From positions 20,250,676 through 20,314,675 of the forward strand of contig NC_072792.1 of NCBI RefSeq assembly GCF_028583425.1: DNA of 64,000 nt, written 5' to 3'. Made by a program: the position numbers and the translations under genes. Shown piece after piece: positions 22,056-30,623 of this stretch. Under the pieces are notes generated by a model. The model saw only the letters and a program-made list of their open reading frames with translations, had not been told where the DNA came from and searched no databases. Origin of the DNA: Eublepharis macularius (lineage: Eukaryota; Chordata; Lepidosauria; Squamata; Eublepharidae). Each line of letters starts with the position of its first letter. Within the stretch, counting starts at the first letter, position 1.

Positions 22056-23590
22056 ATGTCTCCAGCGGTGAGCACGAAGGGCAAGGCAGCGGCCAAGGCA
22101 TCACGCCAGGGCCCGGTCACGAGGGGTGCGGCAGGGGCCCCTCGCAAGGTGTGGGGGGAACCCCGCCGGGTCCCCCGGGGGGCCGGGGCCCCCAGCAAAG
22201 GCACCAGCAGGGGGCTGCTGGTGCCCTCCGGGGAGCCGGGCTCGCGCAGGGCGTCCCCCCCTCTGCAAGGGGTTGACATCCAAGCGGCATGGATAAGCAT
22301 GCAGGAGAACATGGCTGTGCTGTCCGCAGCATTTGGCGGGGGCGGGGCACCAGCTGCCAGCACCCGGGCCGCCATGGCTGGGGCCGCCGCCACCGCCCCC
22401 CTCCTGTTCCAGCCCGCCAGAGCCCCCCGAAGGGGCCGGGGGGCAAGCGAGGGAGGGGTCACTCACCCCAAAGGGGGCCTGAGCGGCGGGAGGCCAGGCG
22501 CCCGACGCATAGGAGCCCATCGCAGGAGGCCAGGGACACGATCGTGGTGGACGAGGAGGTGGACAAGCCAAGCCCAGAGGGCAGCTGGGAGAGTGATTCG
22601 GAACGAGGACAGAACAAAGGGCGGTCCAGAGCCTCAGGTCGACGGTCACGGAAGTCGCGCCGTAGGAGCCGGAGCCACAGTACATCGTCGTCCAGGGAGT
22701 CGAGAGGTGAGTCCTCCGGGGACGAGGATTGGGAAAGGAAGGCAAGGGACTACTGGGAGGCGGCGGCCTACGTCCCGGGGCTAGCTGAGTGGGCCCGGCG
22801 CCGCAGGCACCGGGGAAGAGCCCACATAGGGGCCAGGGCAGCGTGGGAGCATACCCCGGCAGCCCGGCGCGAGAAGTCTCCGCCACAGGTAGGGCCGGGG
22901 GAAGCCCCCATCGGATACCATCTGCCGGCTCGCGTGAGGGAGCGGATCTTAAACGGATACTACGTGGATGTTTTCACTCTACTGCAAGCAGAGGAGCCAG
23001 CGGGGGACATGGGTTCCCCCAGAAAGCGCAGGCGTCAGGATAGGGAGAGGCCGGCAGAGCGCACGTTCACGAACTGGGTCCTGGGGTACTGCGAATATGC
23101 GGGAGTGGTCCAGGCGGCATACCCCGAGCGCGCGTGGCACCTCACCATGCACATGAGGGAGGTAGCGCACATCAAGGCCACATCAGGCGAGAAGGCGGCG
23201 CTAAAGTATGACGAGAACTTCCGGAAGAAGGCGTCCAGCAACGAGCTCACCCGTTGGGACCAGCCGGACAGCATGGGCTGGCTGCGGGCAGTCAACAGCA
23301 AGGGCATGGGGGAGCATGCCAAGGCCGAAGCTTCAGGATACAGGCGCCACGCCGGCAAGCGCCCCTGCTGGGAGTTCAATGCGAGGGGCTGCCGCAAGGC
23401 TCAGTGCCGCTTCGACCACGTATGCGAGGACTGCCTAGGCCGTCACCCTCGGCGGGACTGCCACAAGGGCTCCGGATCGCAGCGGCCCTTTCGGGGAGGC
23501 ACAGTCGGAAGCGGAGTCAGGGGGGAGGATGGGGCAAGAGCACCGGCAGCGGGGGGCCAGAGTGTCACCACGGGCCCAGGAAAAAAATGA
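22056..23590 (+). CDS. Gag-like ORF1 of the Ngaro-like element (one apparent frameshift)
   Basis: Presumed nucleic-acid-binding structural protein. The ATG at 22,056 lies five bases after the predicted splice acceptor. That frame gives a plausible start, including a WISMQENMAVLSAAF helix. The protein then seems to continue in the frame open from 22,289 to 23,590, where DTIVVDEEVDKPSPEG, an Arg/Ser-rich tract and the C-terminal domain lie. The switch falls near a G6 run at about 22,438-22,443, so an indel or sequencing error is likely. Counted from 22,289, a CCCH finger is formed by Cys360, Cys368, Cys373 and His377. A knuckle-like Cys379-x2-Cys382-x3-His386-x4-Cys391 follows. Such paired fingers occur in Gag-like proteins of vertebrate Ngaro elements. 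It overlaps the RT ORF by 62 bp in another frame. Confidence 0.75.
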
Positions 23591-25214
23591 GACTGGCGGC
23601 GCGGGGGACTGGCGTTCTCTCGCCCGAACGCCAGTCTCCCCAGCGGCACTGCAGCCTTGGCTGCAGCGCTACTCCAATCGGGCGGCCGCCACATTGCTCT
23701 GGAAAGGCTTTACCGAGGGCTTCAGGATTCCATACACGGGCCCTCGGGTCGCCACAGATGCGCCCAACCTCAAGTCAGCGAGGGACATGCCGGACGTGGT
23801 GGCGGCTAAGATCGAAAAGGAGGTGCAGGCTGGAAGGGTGGCTGGCCCCTTCGATGCACCCCCGGTACACAACCTGAGAGTGTCCCCGCTGGGTGTAGTC
23901 CCCAAAAAGACACCGGGAGAATTCCGACTGATTCACCGCCTGTCCTACCCGAAAGGAGCATCAGTGAACGAAGCAATACCATCAGAGCTCTGCACCGTGC
24001 GTTACGCATCATTTGACCAAGCGGTGAACCTAGTACGGGCCTGCGGCCGGGGTGCCCTGATGGCCAAGTGTGATATACAATCCGCCTTCCGGCTATTGCC
24101 AGTCCACCCAGAGGACTGGTGCCTCCTGGGGTTCAAATTCCGGGAACAATGGTACATGGACAAAGCCATGCCAATGGGCTGTGCGGTGGCTTGCGCGGCC
24201 TTCGAGACTTTCAGCACATTCCTCGAATGGGCACTGAAGGATCGGGCACGCTCCCCATTCATTTCTCATTACCTCGATGACTTTATCATGTCGGGGCCGG
24301 CGGAGGGAGGGGAGTGCCAGAGGCTCTTAGAGCTGTTCCAAGGATTGGCCTGGGAGCTAGGCGTGCCGCTGGCCCAAGAGAAGACGGAAGGCCCCACTAC
24401 TTGCTTGTCGTTCCTGGGGATAGAGATAGATTCGTTGCGGGGCACCTCCAGGCTGCCCCCGGAGAAGTTGAAAGGCCTGCAGGAAAAGGTCGGCTCGGCG
24501 CTCAAAGCCAAGAAGAAAACACTGCGAGAGGTGCAGTCACTCCTGGGGAGCCTTAACTTTGCTTGCAGGGTAGTGGCGCCGGGGAGGCCATTCTGCGCAC
24601 GCCTGGCCAGAGCAACAGCGGGAATCACTGCGCCACAGCACCACATCAGAATAACGAAACAGCTGAAAGCTGACCTGCACGTCTGGGACATCTTCCTGAG
24701 GGACTTCAACGGAGTGTCCTGGTGGCGGGAGCCCCTCGATCTGGGGGCGGCACTGCAGGTGCACTCCGACGCGGCAGGAGGTGTGGGCTTCGGGGTGTAC
24801 TGGGCGGGCCAGTGGTGCGCGCAGAGGTGGCCCACGGCTTGGCTGGGGCGGGACATCCTCAGAGACCTCACGTTCCTCGAGCTCTTTCCCATCCTGACAG
24901 CCATAGAACTCTGGTCCGACCAGTTTAGCAACAAGAAGGTTCTCTTCTGGTGCGACAACCAAGCAGTGGTGCGGGTGGTGAACAGGCAGACATCACGCTC
25001 AGAGCGCGTCATGCGCTTGGTGCGCAGGATGGTTCTTCGGTGCCTGCAGAATAACATTGTGTTTGGGGCTCGCCACATTCCCGGAGTGGACAACAACATA
25101 GCAGACGCCCTTTCTCGCTTTCAGGAGGACAGGTTTCGAGAGATGGCACCAGACGCAAAGCAACAGCCAGACCCCTTCCCGGAAGAGCTGTGGGAGCTTG
25201 GGAGCACCGGATAG
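23529..25214 (+). CDS. Reverse transcriptase-RNase H ORF2 of the Ngaro-like element
   Basis: 561 residues and uninterrupted. It copies element RNA to DNA and removes the RNA strand. The RT domain spans about residues 60-350: RLIHRLSYPKGASVNEAIP precedes motif A (AKCDIQSAF, Asp182), PMGCAVACA is motif B, and HYLDDF (Tyr248-Asp251) is the catalytic motif C. RNase H follows at about 405-540 with Asp414 (HSDAAGG), Glu451 (LELFPI), Asp476 (WCDNQAV) and Asp526 (NIADALSR), so all four metal-binding residues are present. No methyltransferase or integrase is present, as expected for a recombinase-using retrotransposon. The start is the ATG at 23,529, inside the end of ORF1; an upstream frameshift fusion to ORF1 is the alternative. 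It overlaps the recombinase ORF by about 25 bp. Confidence 0.95.
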   Translation: MGQEHRQRGARVSPRAQEKNETGGAGDWRSLARTPVSPAALQPWLQRYSNRAAATLLWKGFTEGFRIPYTGPRVATDAPNLKSARDMPDVVAAKIEKEVQAGRVAGPFDAPPVHNLRVSPLGVVPKKTPGEFRLIHRLSYPKGASVNEAIPSELCTVRYASFDQAVNLVRACGRGALMAKCDIQSAFRLLPVHPEDWCLLGFKFREQWYMDKAMPMGCAVACAAFETFSTFLEWALKDRARSPFISHYLDDFIMSGPAEGGECQRLLELFQGLAWELGVPLAQEKTEGPTTCLSFLGIEIDSLRGTSRLPPEKLKGLQEKVGSALKAKKKTLREVQSLLGSLNFACRVVAPGRPFCARLARATAGITAPQHHIRITKQLKADLHVWDIFLRDFNGVSWWREPLDLGAALQVHSDAAGGVGFGVYWAGQWCAQRWPTAWLGRDILRDLTFLELFPILTAIELWSDQFSNKKVLFWCDNQAVVRVVNRQTSRSERVMRLVRRMVLRCLQNNIVFGARHIPGVDNNIADALSRFQEDRFREMAPDAKQQPDPFPEELWELGSTG

Positions 25215-26113
25215 TACAGGGAGTTCTTGAGTCTTTGGCGCCTACGACTAGGCGGGCCTATGGGACCGCAGTCGCAGCATTTACAACGTTCCTCTCAGAG
25301 AGGCTAGGCCAGCCAGGACGCGACGTGCCGGAGGAGGCCCTGTTGGAATACCTGGCTCGGATGGACGAAGCGGGGTACGCACCCAAGACCATCAAGATGC
25401 ACGTGGCAGCCATTTCATTCTTTTGCAAGGCGTCTGGGAGGGCAGACCCGACAGGTAGCTTTCTGGCTCGGAGGGCCGTGGCGGGTTGGGCCCGACGGGG
25501 GCCGCCCCACAGGGACACCCGGCGTCCCATCACAGCGGGAGTCCTGCAGGGCCTGTTGCAACACCTGAAAGGGGTATGCCACTCACCCTTCGAAGCCACG
25601 TTGTTCGAGGCAGCCTTCAGCCTAGCGTTCTATGGGGCCTTTCGCGTCAGCGAGCTGGCGGCGGCCTCTTCCAGGGATCAGTCCAACAGGGCCTTGGCGC
25701 GAGTAGACGTATCAATCAAGGGGGGCACACTTAAGATCAGGGTCCGGCAGTCCAAGACCGATCAGCTGGGACGTGGAGCGATCGTGCAGCTCCACGCCGT
25801 GGGGCGGGGGGCCCCGTGCCCAGTGCAGGCGGTCAGGGCATACCTGGACAGGCGCCCGGCCACCCCGGGTCAGCTCCTAGTGCACGCTGACGGCAGGCCA
25901 CTTACCAGGTACCAGTTCACAGCAGTCATGCGGACCAGCCTACAGGCGGCAGGCTTCCCACCAGAGGCATACGGGTCCCACTCGTTTCGCATCGGAGCAG
26001 CCACCACAGCAGCAGAAGTGGGCCTGTCCGCTGAAAGGATAAAGCGTGTGGGCAGGTGGACTTCCAGAGCCTATTTGGGCTATGTCAGGAAAGATCATAC
26101 TAACCTTGTGTGA
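25190..26113 (+). CDS. Tyrosine recombinase ORF3 of the Ngaro-like element
   Basis: About 307 residues, uninterrupted. It integrates the circular DNA copy by phage-integrase-type chemistry. N-terminal SAM-like core-binding region at residues 10-100 (LAPTTRRAYGTAVAAF). Catalytic domain from about 110 with Arg152 (YGAFRVSEL), Lys189 (QSKTDQ), His264-x-x-Arg267 (GSHSFRIGAATTAA), Trp290 and nucleophile Tyr298 (RAYLGYVR), so the R-K-HxxR-Y set is complete. The frame has no ATG near its beginning: the first listed codon is GTG, the first Met is residue 58, and no in-frame ATG lies between 25,112 and 25,190. The frame is open further upstream through ORF2, and lies -1 relative to ORF2. I therefore infer expression by -1 frameshifting or splicing from ORF2. 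Confidence 0.93.
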   Translation: MGAWEHRIVQGVLESLAPTTRRAYGTAVAAFTTFLSERLGQPGRDVPEEALLEYLARMDEAGYAPKTIKMHVAAISFFCKASGRADPTGSFLARRAVAGWARRGPPHRDTRRPITAGVLQGLLQHLKGVCHSPFEATLFEAAFSLAFYGAFRVSELAAASSRDQSNRALARVDVSIKGGTLKIRVRQSKTDQLGRGAIVQLHAVGRGAPCPVQAVRAYLDRRPATPGQLLVHADGRPLTRYQFTAVMRTSLQAAGFPPEAYGSHSFRIGAATTAAEVGLSAERIKRVGRWTSRAYLGYVRKDHTNLV

Positions 26114-26447
26114 TTCAGTTACAGGCGCAGCACCCACCCCGACCGGAGAGAGGCATCACGGAGCTGAATGACTGGAGGAACAGCGAGAGCAGCTCAGGCG
26201 GGGGGGTGAGAGTGGGCCCCCCGGAGGGCCCCGGCGGAGATCCCCAGGGCCACTTGGCCGGTCGCCTTCGGGGGCCGGGGAGGAATTTTTTCCCGCAAGG
26301 GGCCAGATTGGCCGAGGCCACTTGGGGTTTTTCGCCTCCCTCTGGGCATCTAAGTCGGGGCCCCCCTCGGGGATTGGGGGTGGCTCCACCTTTGTGGTTA
26401 CAGCAGCTGGAGCGTTGGCGGGAGGCGGGCCTTCGGCCTGCCTCCAG

Positions 26448-26766
26448 TGGCGGTTTTCGAGGCATTGGGCCGGATCCCATCAGGGTGAGCTGGCCTGCGG
26501 GACTGCTCACCCCGACGGAGCTGGAAGCAAGGGTCGCCAGGCGGAGCCGGCGACGGAGCAGAATGAGCCGATGGGCCAGCGGGAGGCTGGCGGGGGATGC
26601 ATCGGTCGGCAGGAAGGCCTACGATGCCAACGGGGATCCAGCCCAGATGCCAGGCCAATGCTCCATATAGCTGTAATCAATAAAGTTGTGGCCATTTCTA
26701 ACCCACGCAAGTGTCTGGTGTGATCATTTAGCCGTAACGCAGACCGACATAGCCCCTAGGTGACAA
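26448..26766 (+). repeat. Split direct repeat B1
   Basis: 319 bp, identical to B2 (26,980-27,263) apart from 35 bp (following 'cggagccggcgacg') that are missing in B2. It ends 'cctaggtgacaa', overlapping the first two bases of A2, and contains an AATAAA at 26,679-26,684. Confidence 0.92.
26679..26684 (+). terminator. Polyadenylation signal AATAAA in B1
   Basis: Hexamer within 'taatcaataaagttgtgg', followed by a TG-rich stretch ('gtgtctggtgtgatc') 30-45 bp later, a good poly-A site context. Repeated in B2 at 27,176-27,181. Use of the B1 site would leave A2 and B2 out of the transcript. Confidence 0.65.
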
Positions 26767-26919
26767 AGAAAGCGGCAGACTCACCTGCAAGCAGGGTTGG
26801 CACCTGGGGCCGGACGGCGTGGAGGCGGGACCGGAGCGGAGGCGGAGCATCCATCCCATGAGGGTCCAGCCGCATGGTCAGCGCCATTACTGTTCGAGCA
26901 TCTGCCGGATCAACTAGCA
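26765..26919 (+). repeat. Split direct repeat A2
   Basis: 155 bp matching A1 with one difference. After it comes a 60-bp unique spacer (26,920-26,979, 'ccctcccaccctccgcagac...') before B2; A1 is followed by different sequence (the splice donor). Confidence 0.92.
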
Positions 26920-26979
26920 CCCTCCCACCCTCCGCAGACTGAGAGCGTTTCGAGGGGGCTCTGTCACAACTTTATGGGT

Positions 26980-27263
26980 TGGCGGTTTTCGAGGCATTGG
27001 GCCGGATCCCATCAGGGTGAGCTGGCCTGCGGGACTGCTCACCCCGACGGAGCTGGAAGCAAGGGTCGCCAGGCGGAGCCGGCGACGCGGGGGATGCATC
27101 GGTCGGCAGGAAGGCCTACGATGCCAACGGGGATCCAGCCCAGATGCCAGGCCAATGCTCCATATAGCTGTAATCAATAAAGTTGTGGCCATTTCTAACC
27201 CACGCAAGTGTCTGGTGTGATCATTTAGCCGTAACGCAGACCGACATAGCCCCTAGGTGACAA
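26980..27263 (+). repeat. Split direct repeat B2 (3' terminus of Ngaro-like element)
   Basis: 284 bp, a 35-bp-deleted but otherwise identical copy of B1. It carries AATAAA at 27,176-27,181 and ends 'cctaggtgacaa', after which AT-rich host sequence begins. Confidence 0.92.
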
Positions 27264-27315
27264 TAGACAGATACGTTCTAGTTTAGCCAAGATGGTGACA
27301 AACTCAATGAACCTC

Positions 27316-27362
27316 TTTCCAGATCTGATGAGATCAGGCTACCCTGGGCCATCCAAGTCAGG
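27316..27362 (-). repeat. 5S-rRNA-derived SINE fragment (antisense)
   Basis: 'agatctgatgagatcaggct' is the complement of the 5S-like 'agcctgatctcatcagatct' box, followed by 'gggccatccaagtcaggg'. Only the head remains. Confidence 0.6.
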
Positions 27363-27391
27363 GTAGTGACTCACACTACTACATCATAAGC

Positions 27392-27593
27392 TAGGTCGCC
27401 ATCTCCAGGTTGTGAAATTCCTGGAGATTTGGGAGGTGGATCCCAGAGAGGGAGGGGTGTGGGGAGGGGCCTCAATGCCATAGAGTGAATCCTCTAAAGA
27501 AGCCATTTTATCCAGGGGAACTGATCTCTATGGCCTGGTGATCAGCTATAATTCTGGGAGATCTCAACCACCACTTGGAGCCTGGCAACGCTA
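27392..27593. mobile_element. hAT-type MITE, 'TAGG-TGCC/GGCAAC-CTA' family
   Basis: 202 bp, starting TAGGTCGCCATCTCCAGG and ending CCTGGCAACGCTA, with a perfect 8-bp duplication tcataagc (27,384-27,391 and 27,594-27,601). The interior has the characteristic 'ctggagatttgggagg' and 'ggaactgatctctatggcc' boxes. Related copies: 33.12, 34.78 and 35.46 kb. Confidence 0.8.
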
Positions 27594-27609
27594 TCATAAG
27601 CAGAGTTGC

Positions 27610-28240
27610 ATTTTTTAGCCATTGGCTTTGCCATAACTAAACTTTTAGATAGGTTACTACTCACAGACTCAGTCATGTCTGTCCGGTGAGGTGTTCACGC
27701 ACCCTGCTGCTCGTGTTGCAGAGGAAAGGATGCCTACCTGTCCCAAAAGTAAGCAAATAAATCCCTAATTCATGTGCAAAAATATGGAAAACCAGTAACT
27801 CTCAAACTGAAAGCAACTAGAAAAGTCAACAAACCAATAAAAATCCCATAATGAAAAACAAGAAACAAACTCCTCAGAAGCATAAAAAGGAAAGGCAGGA
27901 GATCAAAACAAAGCCAATACTAAAAGCATAAACCCCAAAACATACCCCAAAATAATACTTCTCCTGACCTCTCCCCAGTAAACAAATGCACTCTCCTTTA
28001 CTAACCCTCCCCTGGGGGAAAAGGACAGAGGAAAGGCTAGCTAGTGGTAATAATAAATTAACCAGACCAGTCTATCCAGAAGGACCATTGAAATATCTGT
28101 CCAGCTAAGGTCTAGCATAGTGCAAGCAAGGTGTCTCTTAACAGACACAAGGTGCAATGAGTGCAGGACACTCGTAGTACAAAAGGACCGAACATAACAG
28201 ATGACTGCAGTTTAAAGCTTCCCTTCCTTCCAAGAAAGAC
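27610..28240. other. Unassigned AT-rich DNA
   Basis: No recognised gene or repeat. Confidence 0.4.
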
Positions 28241-28246
28241 TGTGAA

Positions 28247-28592
28247 CCAAGCTACAAGTGACACCTGACACAGGTTGGAGACTTGTCAGCTTCCCTCAAG
28301 TTTTAATGGGAAATGTAGGCATCCTGGTCTTGCAGCTTGGCTCTCCATTTAATTAACGTTTACAGAGCAGCAGTCTATGGGAGGGAGAACATGTGGTCGG
28401 GAGGGGAGTGCAGGCATCGGGCTCTCACCAGGTGCCCGCTTCCTCTCTGCTGGGTGGGGGTGGGGGGCGGTTTCTGTAAACTTCAATTAAATGGAGAGCC
28501 AAGCTGTGAGACCAGGACACCTACATTTCCCATCAAAACTTGAGGGAAGCTGACAAGTGTCTAACCTGTGTCAGGCATCACTTGTAGCTTGG
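28247..28592. mobile_element. Palindromic foldback MITE (~118-bp arms)
   Basis: Starts CCAAGCTACAAGTGACACC and ends with the complement near GCATCACTTGTAGCTTGG. The arms run inward for about 118 bp, through 'gaaatgtaggcatcctggtc' and its partner 'gaccaggacacctacatttc', to 'gtttacag' and 'ctgtaaac'. They enclose a GC-rich loop of about 110 bp. The termini resemble those of the 118-bp MITEs (CCAAGCTACA), suggesting a related transposase. The target duplication is not clear. Confidence 0.7.
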
Positions 28593-28916
28593 CTCTGTGT
28601 GATTGGCCAAGGCAACTTGCCTGCTCAGTCCCAGAGCTAAGATTGGCTGGGAGAAAGGTTTCCTAAGGAATGGGGAGAAATGTTTTATTTTTTAAAAATG
28701 GGCAAGCCAGACAGACTTCCTTACATCTCTAACAATTAATTCACAATGTTAAGAGATCCAGGAGATGTTCTCGACTGCTTCAGATATAGCACACCCAATA
28801 CGATGCTGGGCACACTGGCCGACTTTTAAGGTCATCTTAGAATGGATAATACCAGTGAGTCTATAAGGCAGAATTTAAGCATGATGATATACGTATGTAA
28901 ACAACGGATGAACAAA

Positions 28917-28985
28917 AGAACATATGAAAACTCCTGTGTTGGATCCGACTAGAGGTCCATCTAGTCCAGTATCACGACTCACACA
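28917..28985 (-). repeat. tRNA-Ala-like SINE tail fragment (antisense)
   Basis: 'gaacatatgaaaactcctg' and 'gtccatctagtccagtat' are the complement of the distal part of the SINE at 5,886-6,093. Confidence 0.55.
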
Positions 28986-29002
28986 CAGTTAATCTAGAAT
29001 AG

Positions 29003-29340
29003 GGTTGCCAGATCACCCAGGGATCAAAGCAGGGAACAGGAGGTTCATGGGGGGGGGGGGAGAGTTACAGGAGCACCTACCTTGTGTGCATTTGCAGTAC
29101 ATGCGCCCTGGAATGCTTCCACATTGCACTGGGAATGACGTCATTCCTGACATGACACAGGTCATGCCAGGGGCAGATTTGTTAAAATCAGCTCTCAATC
29201 TAGCAGTTATCAAATCGGCCCCTGGTGCGACCCCACAATTCTATGTCACACCAGGAATGATATCATTCCCAGCACTATGGAAAAACATTCCCCTACTTCT
29301 GCTTCCCGGCACTGGTATTCGATGGTTTGCTGCCTCTGTA
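29003..29340. repeat. Diverged 'gttgccag' interspersed repeat
   Basis: Begins 'agggttgccagatcaccc' and carries repeated 'atgacgtcattcc' and 'atgatatcattcc' words, like the segments near 12.95 and 45.25 kb. Unclassified and degraded. Confidence 0.35.
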
Positions 29341-29351
29341 TATGGAGGGTC

Positions 29352-29590
29352 CGTTTAGAACCAGTGTGGTGTGAGTGGCCAGACTCCAAGCTGGAGAACC
29401 AGGCTTGCTTCCCCATTCCTCCGCTTGAAGCCAACTTGGTGGCCTTGGGTCGGTCACAGCTCTCTCAGAGCTCTCTCAGCTTCACCTACTGTTTGTGAGG
29501 ATAATAATGACATTGACTTTCTAAATCGCTCTGAGTGTGACATTAAATTGTCCTGAAGGGCGGTATATAAGCACAAGGTTATCGTTGTTG
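29352..29590 (+). repeat. Sauria-type tRNA-derived SINE
   Basis: Head 'accagtgtggtgtgagtggc' (diverged A box), B-box region lost to 'aggcttgcttccccattcc', body 'ggccttgggtcggtcacagc' and tail 'gaagggcggtatataagcac' followed by TTG repeats. Confidence 0.8.
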
Positions 29591-29596
29591 CTGTTG

Positions 29597-29665
29597 ATTC
29601 TCGAAAGCTTATGCTACAATAAAATTGGTTAGTCTTAAAGGTGCTACTGGACTCTTTTTGATTTT
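29597..29665 (+). repeat. PLE 3'-tail fragment
   Basis: 'gattctcgaaagcttatgct' through 'tggactctttttgattttg' is nearly identical to the end of the element at 9.7-11.7 kb. It begins inside the distal arm of stem II of the hammerhead-like motif, so only the 3' part of that motif remains. Confidence 0.8.
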
Positions 29666-29669
29666 GTGA

Positions 29670-30160
29670 CCGCCATGACACTCTCCAGCAGTGAATTCCA
29701 CATTTTAGTCAATCTCTGAGTAAAGAAGTATTTCCTTTTGTCCATCTTGAATCTGCTGCCCGTCAACTCCATTAGATACCCTGAGTTCTCATATTTGGGG
29801 AGAGGGAGAAAAAGTTCCCCTTGTCCTCCCTCTCTCTACCCTACGTGCAATTTTATACACTTATTTTATGCCCCCTCACCCCAGTTGTCTCTTTTCTAAA
29901 CTGAAAAGTGCTGAACTCTTCAGCCTTCCCTCATAGGAAACGTGCTCCAACCCTTTAGTCATCTTGGTTGTCCTCTTCTGTACTTTTTCCATCTCTGCAA
30001 TGTCGTTTTTGAAATACAGTGACCACAACAGAACACTGTTTGCCAAATGAATTGATCCATATAAGCACACCCATATCTCATGGGCTCTTAGCTGTGTGTC
30101 TGTCCAGTTGTACACTGTACAACTCAAGCATGGTTAACTTTCAGCATGTACTGGCTGAGG
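29670..30160 (-). pseudogene. CR1-group LINE fragment, RT C-terminus (antisense)
   Basis: The minus-strand frame 29,876-30,127 contains VQKRTTKMTKGLEHVSYEGR followed by LKSSALFSLEKRQLG. This is the C-terminal thumb or connector region of CR1/L3-type LINE reverse transcriptases (pattern VQRRATKM.KGLE...YEERL..L.LFSLEKRRL). No catalytic motif remains. Downstream (toward 29,670) lies matching non-coding 3' sequence. Confidence 0.7.
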
Positions 30161-30623
30161 CAACTTATTTTTTGTGAGGTGGCTGCACTGAACATCACAC
30201 AGATAAACATTTCTTACGTGTTTCTTACCAGTATTGTGTTTAATTCTGGCCTTAAAGCAGAAGAAGAACAAATACCTCGTGTAGAATCAGGGCTATAGAA
30301 CAGCCCTGTGCATAATTCTCCTCATGACTAGAAAAATAGGGCTGACAGCATGAATGAATAAATAAGAACAATCTGATTAATTCAGTAATCAAATTCATGG
30401 GCCAAATGCTTGCTGATACTAATAAAATAACCTGGCCAATGATTTAGACGATTAATTTCAAATGAAATCTTAAATGAAGTTTTGTCAGTTTGGATTAGAA
30501 GGGAGAGAGAGCTCTTTACGTGTCTCATAGTTATGGCACTGCAGCATATACCAAAAACAGTGAGAAGTTTTCTCTTCCTCACCCCTTTCCATCCAAAAAT
30601 AAAAGCACAAGAAGATGTATGGG

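Larger units (their letters stand above)
19755..27263 (+). mobile_element. Ngaro/PAT-type tyrosine-recombinase retrotransposon, nearly intact
   Basis: About 7.5 kb, GC-rich and unlike its AT-rich surroundings. Order: A1 repeat, 2.1-kb GC block, gag-like ORF, RT-RNase H ORF, tyrosine recombinase ORF, B1, A2, 60-bp spacer, B2. Split direct repeats (A1...B1A2...B2) rather than inverted repeats, together with no methyltransferase domain between RNase H and recombinase, favour Ngaro/PAT over DIRS1. There is no target duplication, as expected for recombinase-mediated insertion. B1-A2 (gtgaca-aa-gaaagc) reads as the fused junction of the B2 end (gtgacaa) and the A1 start (aaagaaagc), consistent with a circular DNA intermediate recombining at a short AA-containing core. 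A1 and A2 differ at one of 155 positions, so the insertion is young. Confidence 0.93.

Noticed and set aside
19755..27263. Classification as DIRS1 proper
   Set aside because: The terminal repeats are direct and split (A1, B1A2, B2), not inverted, and no methyltransferase-like domain lies between RNase H and the recombinase.
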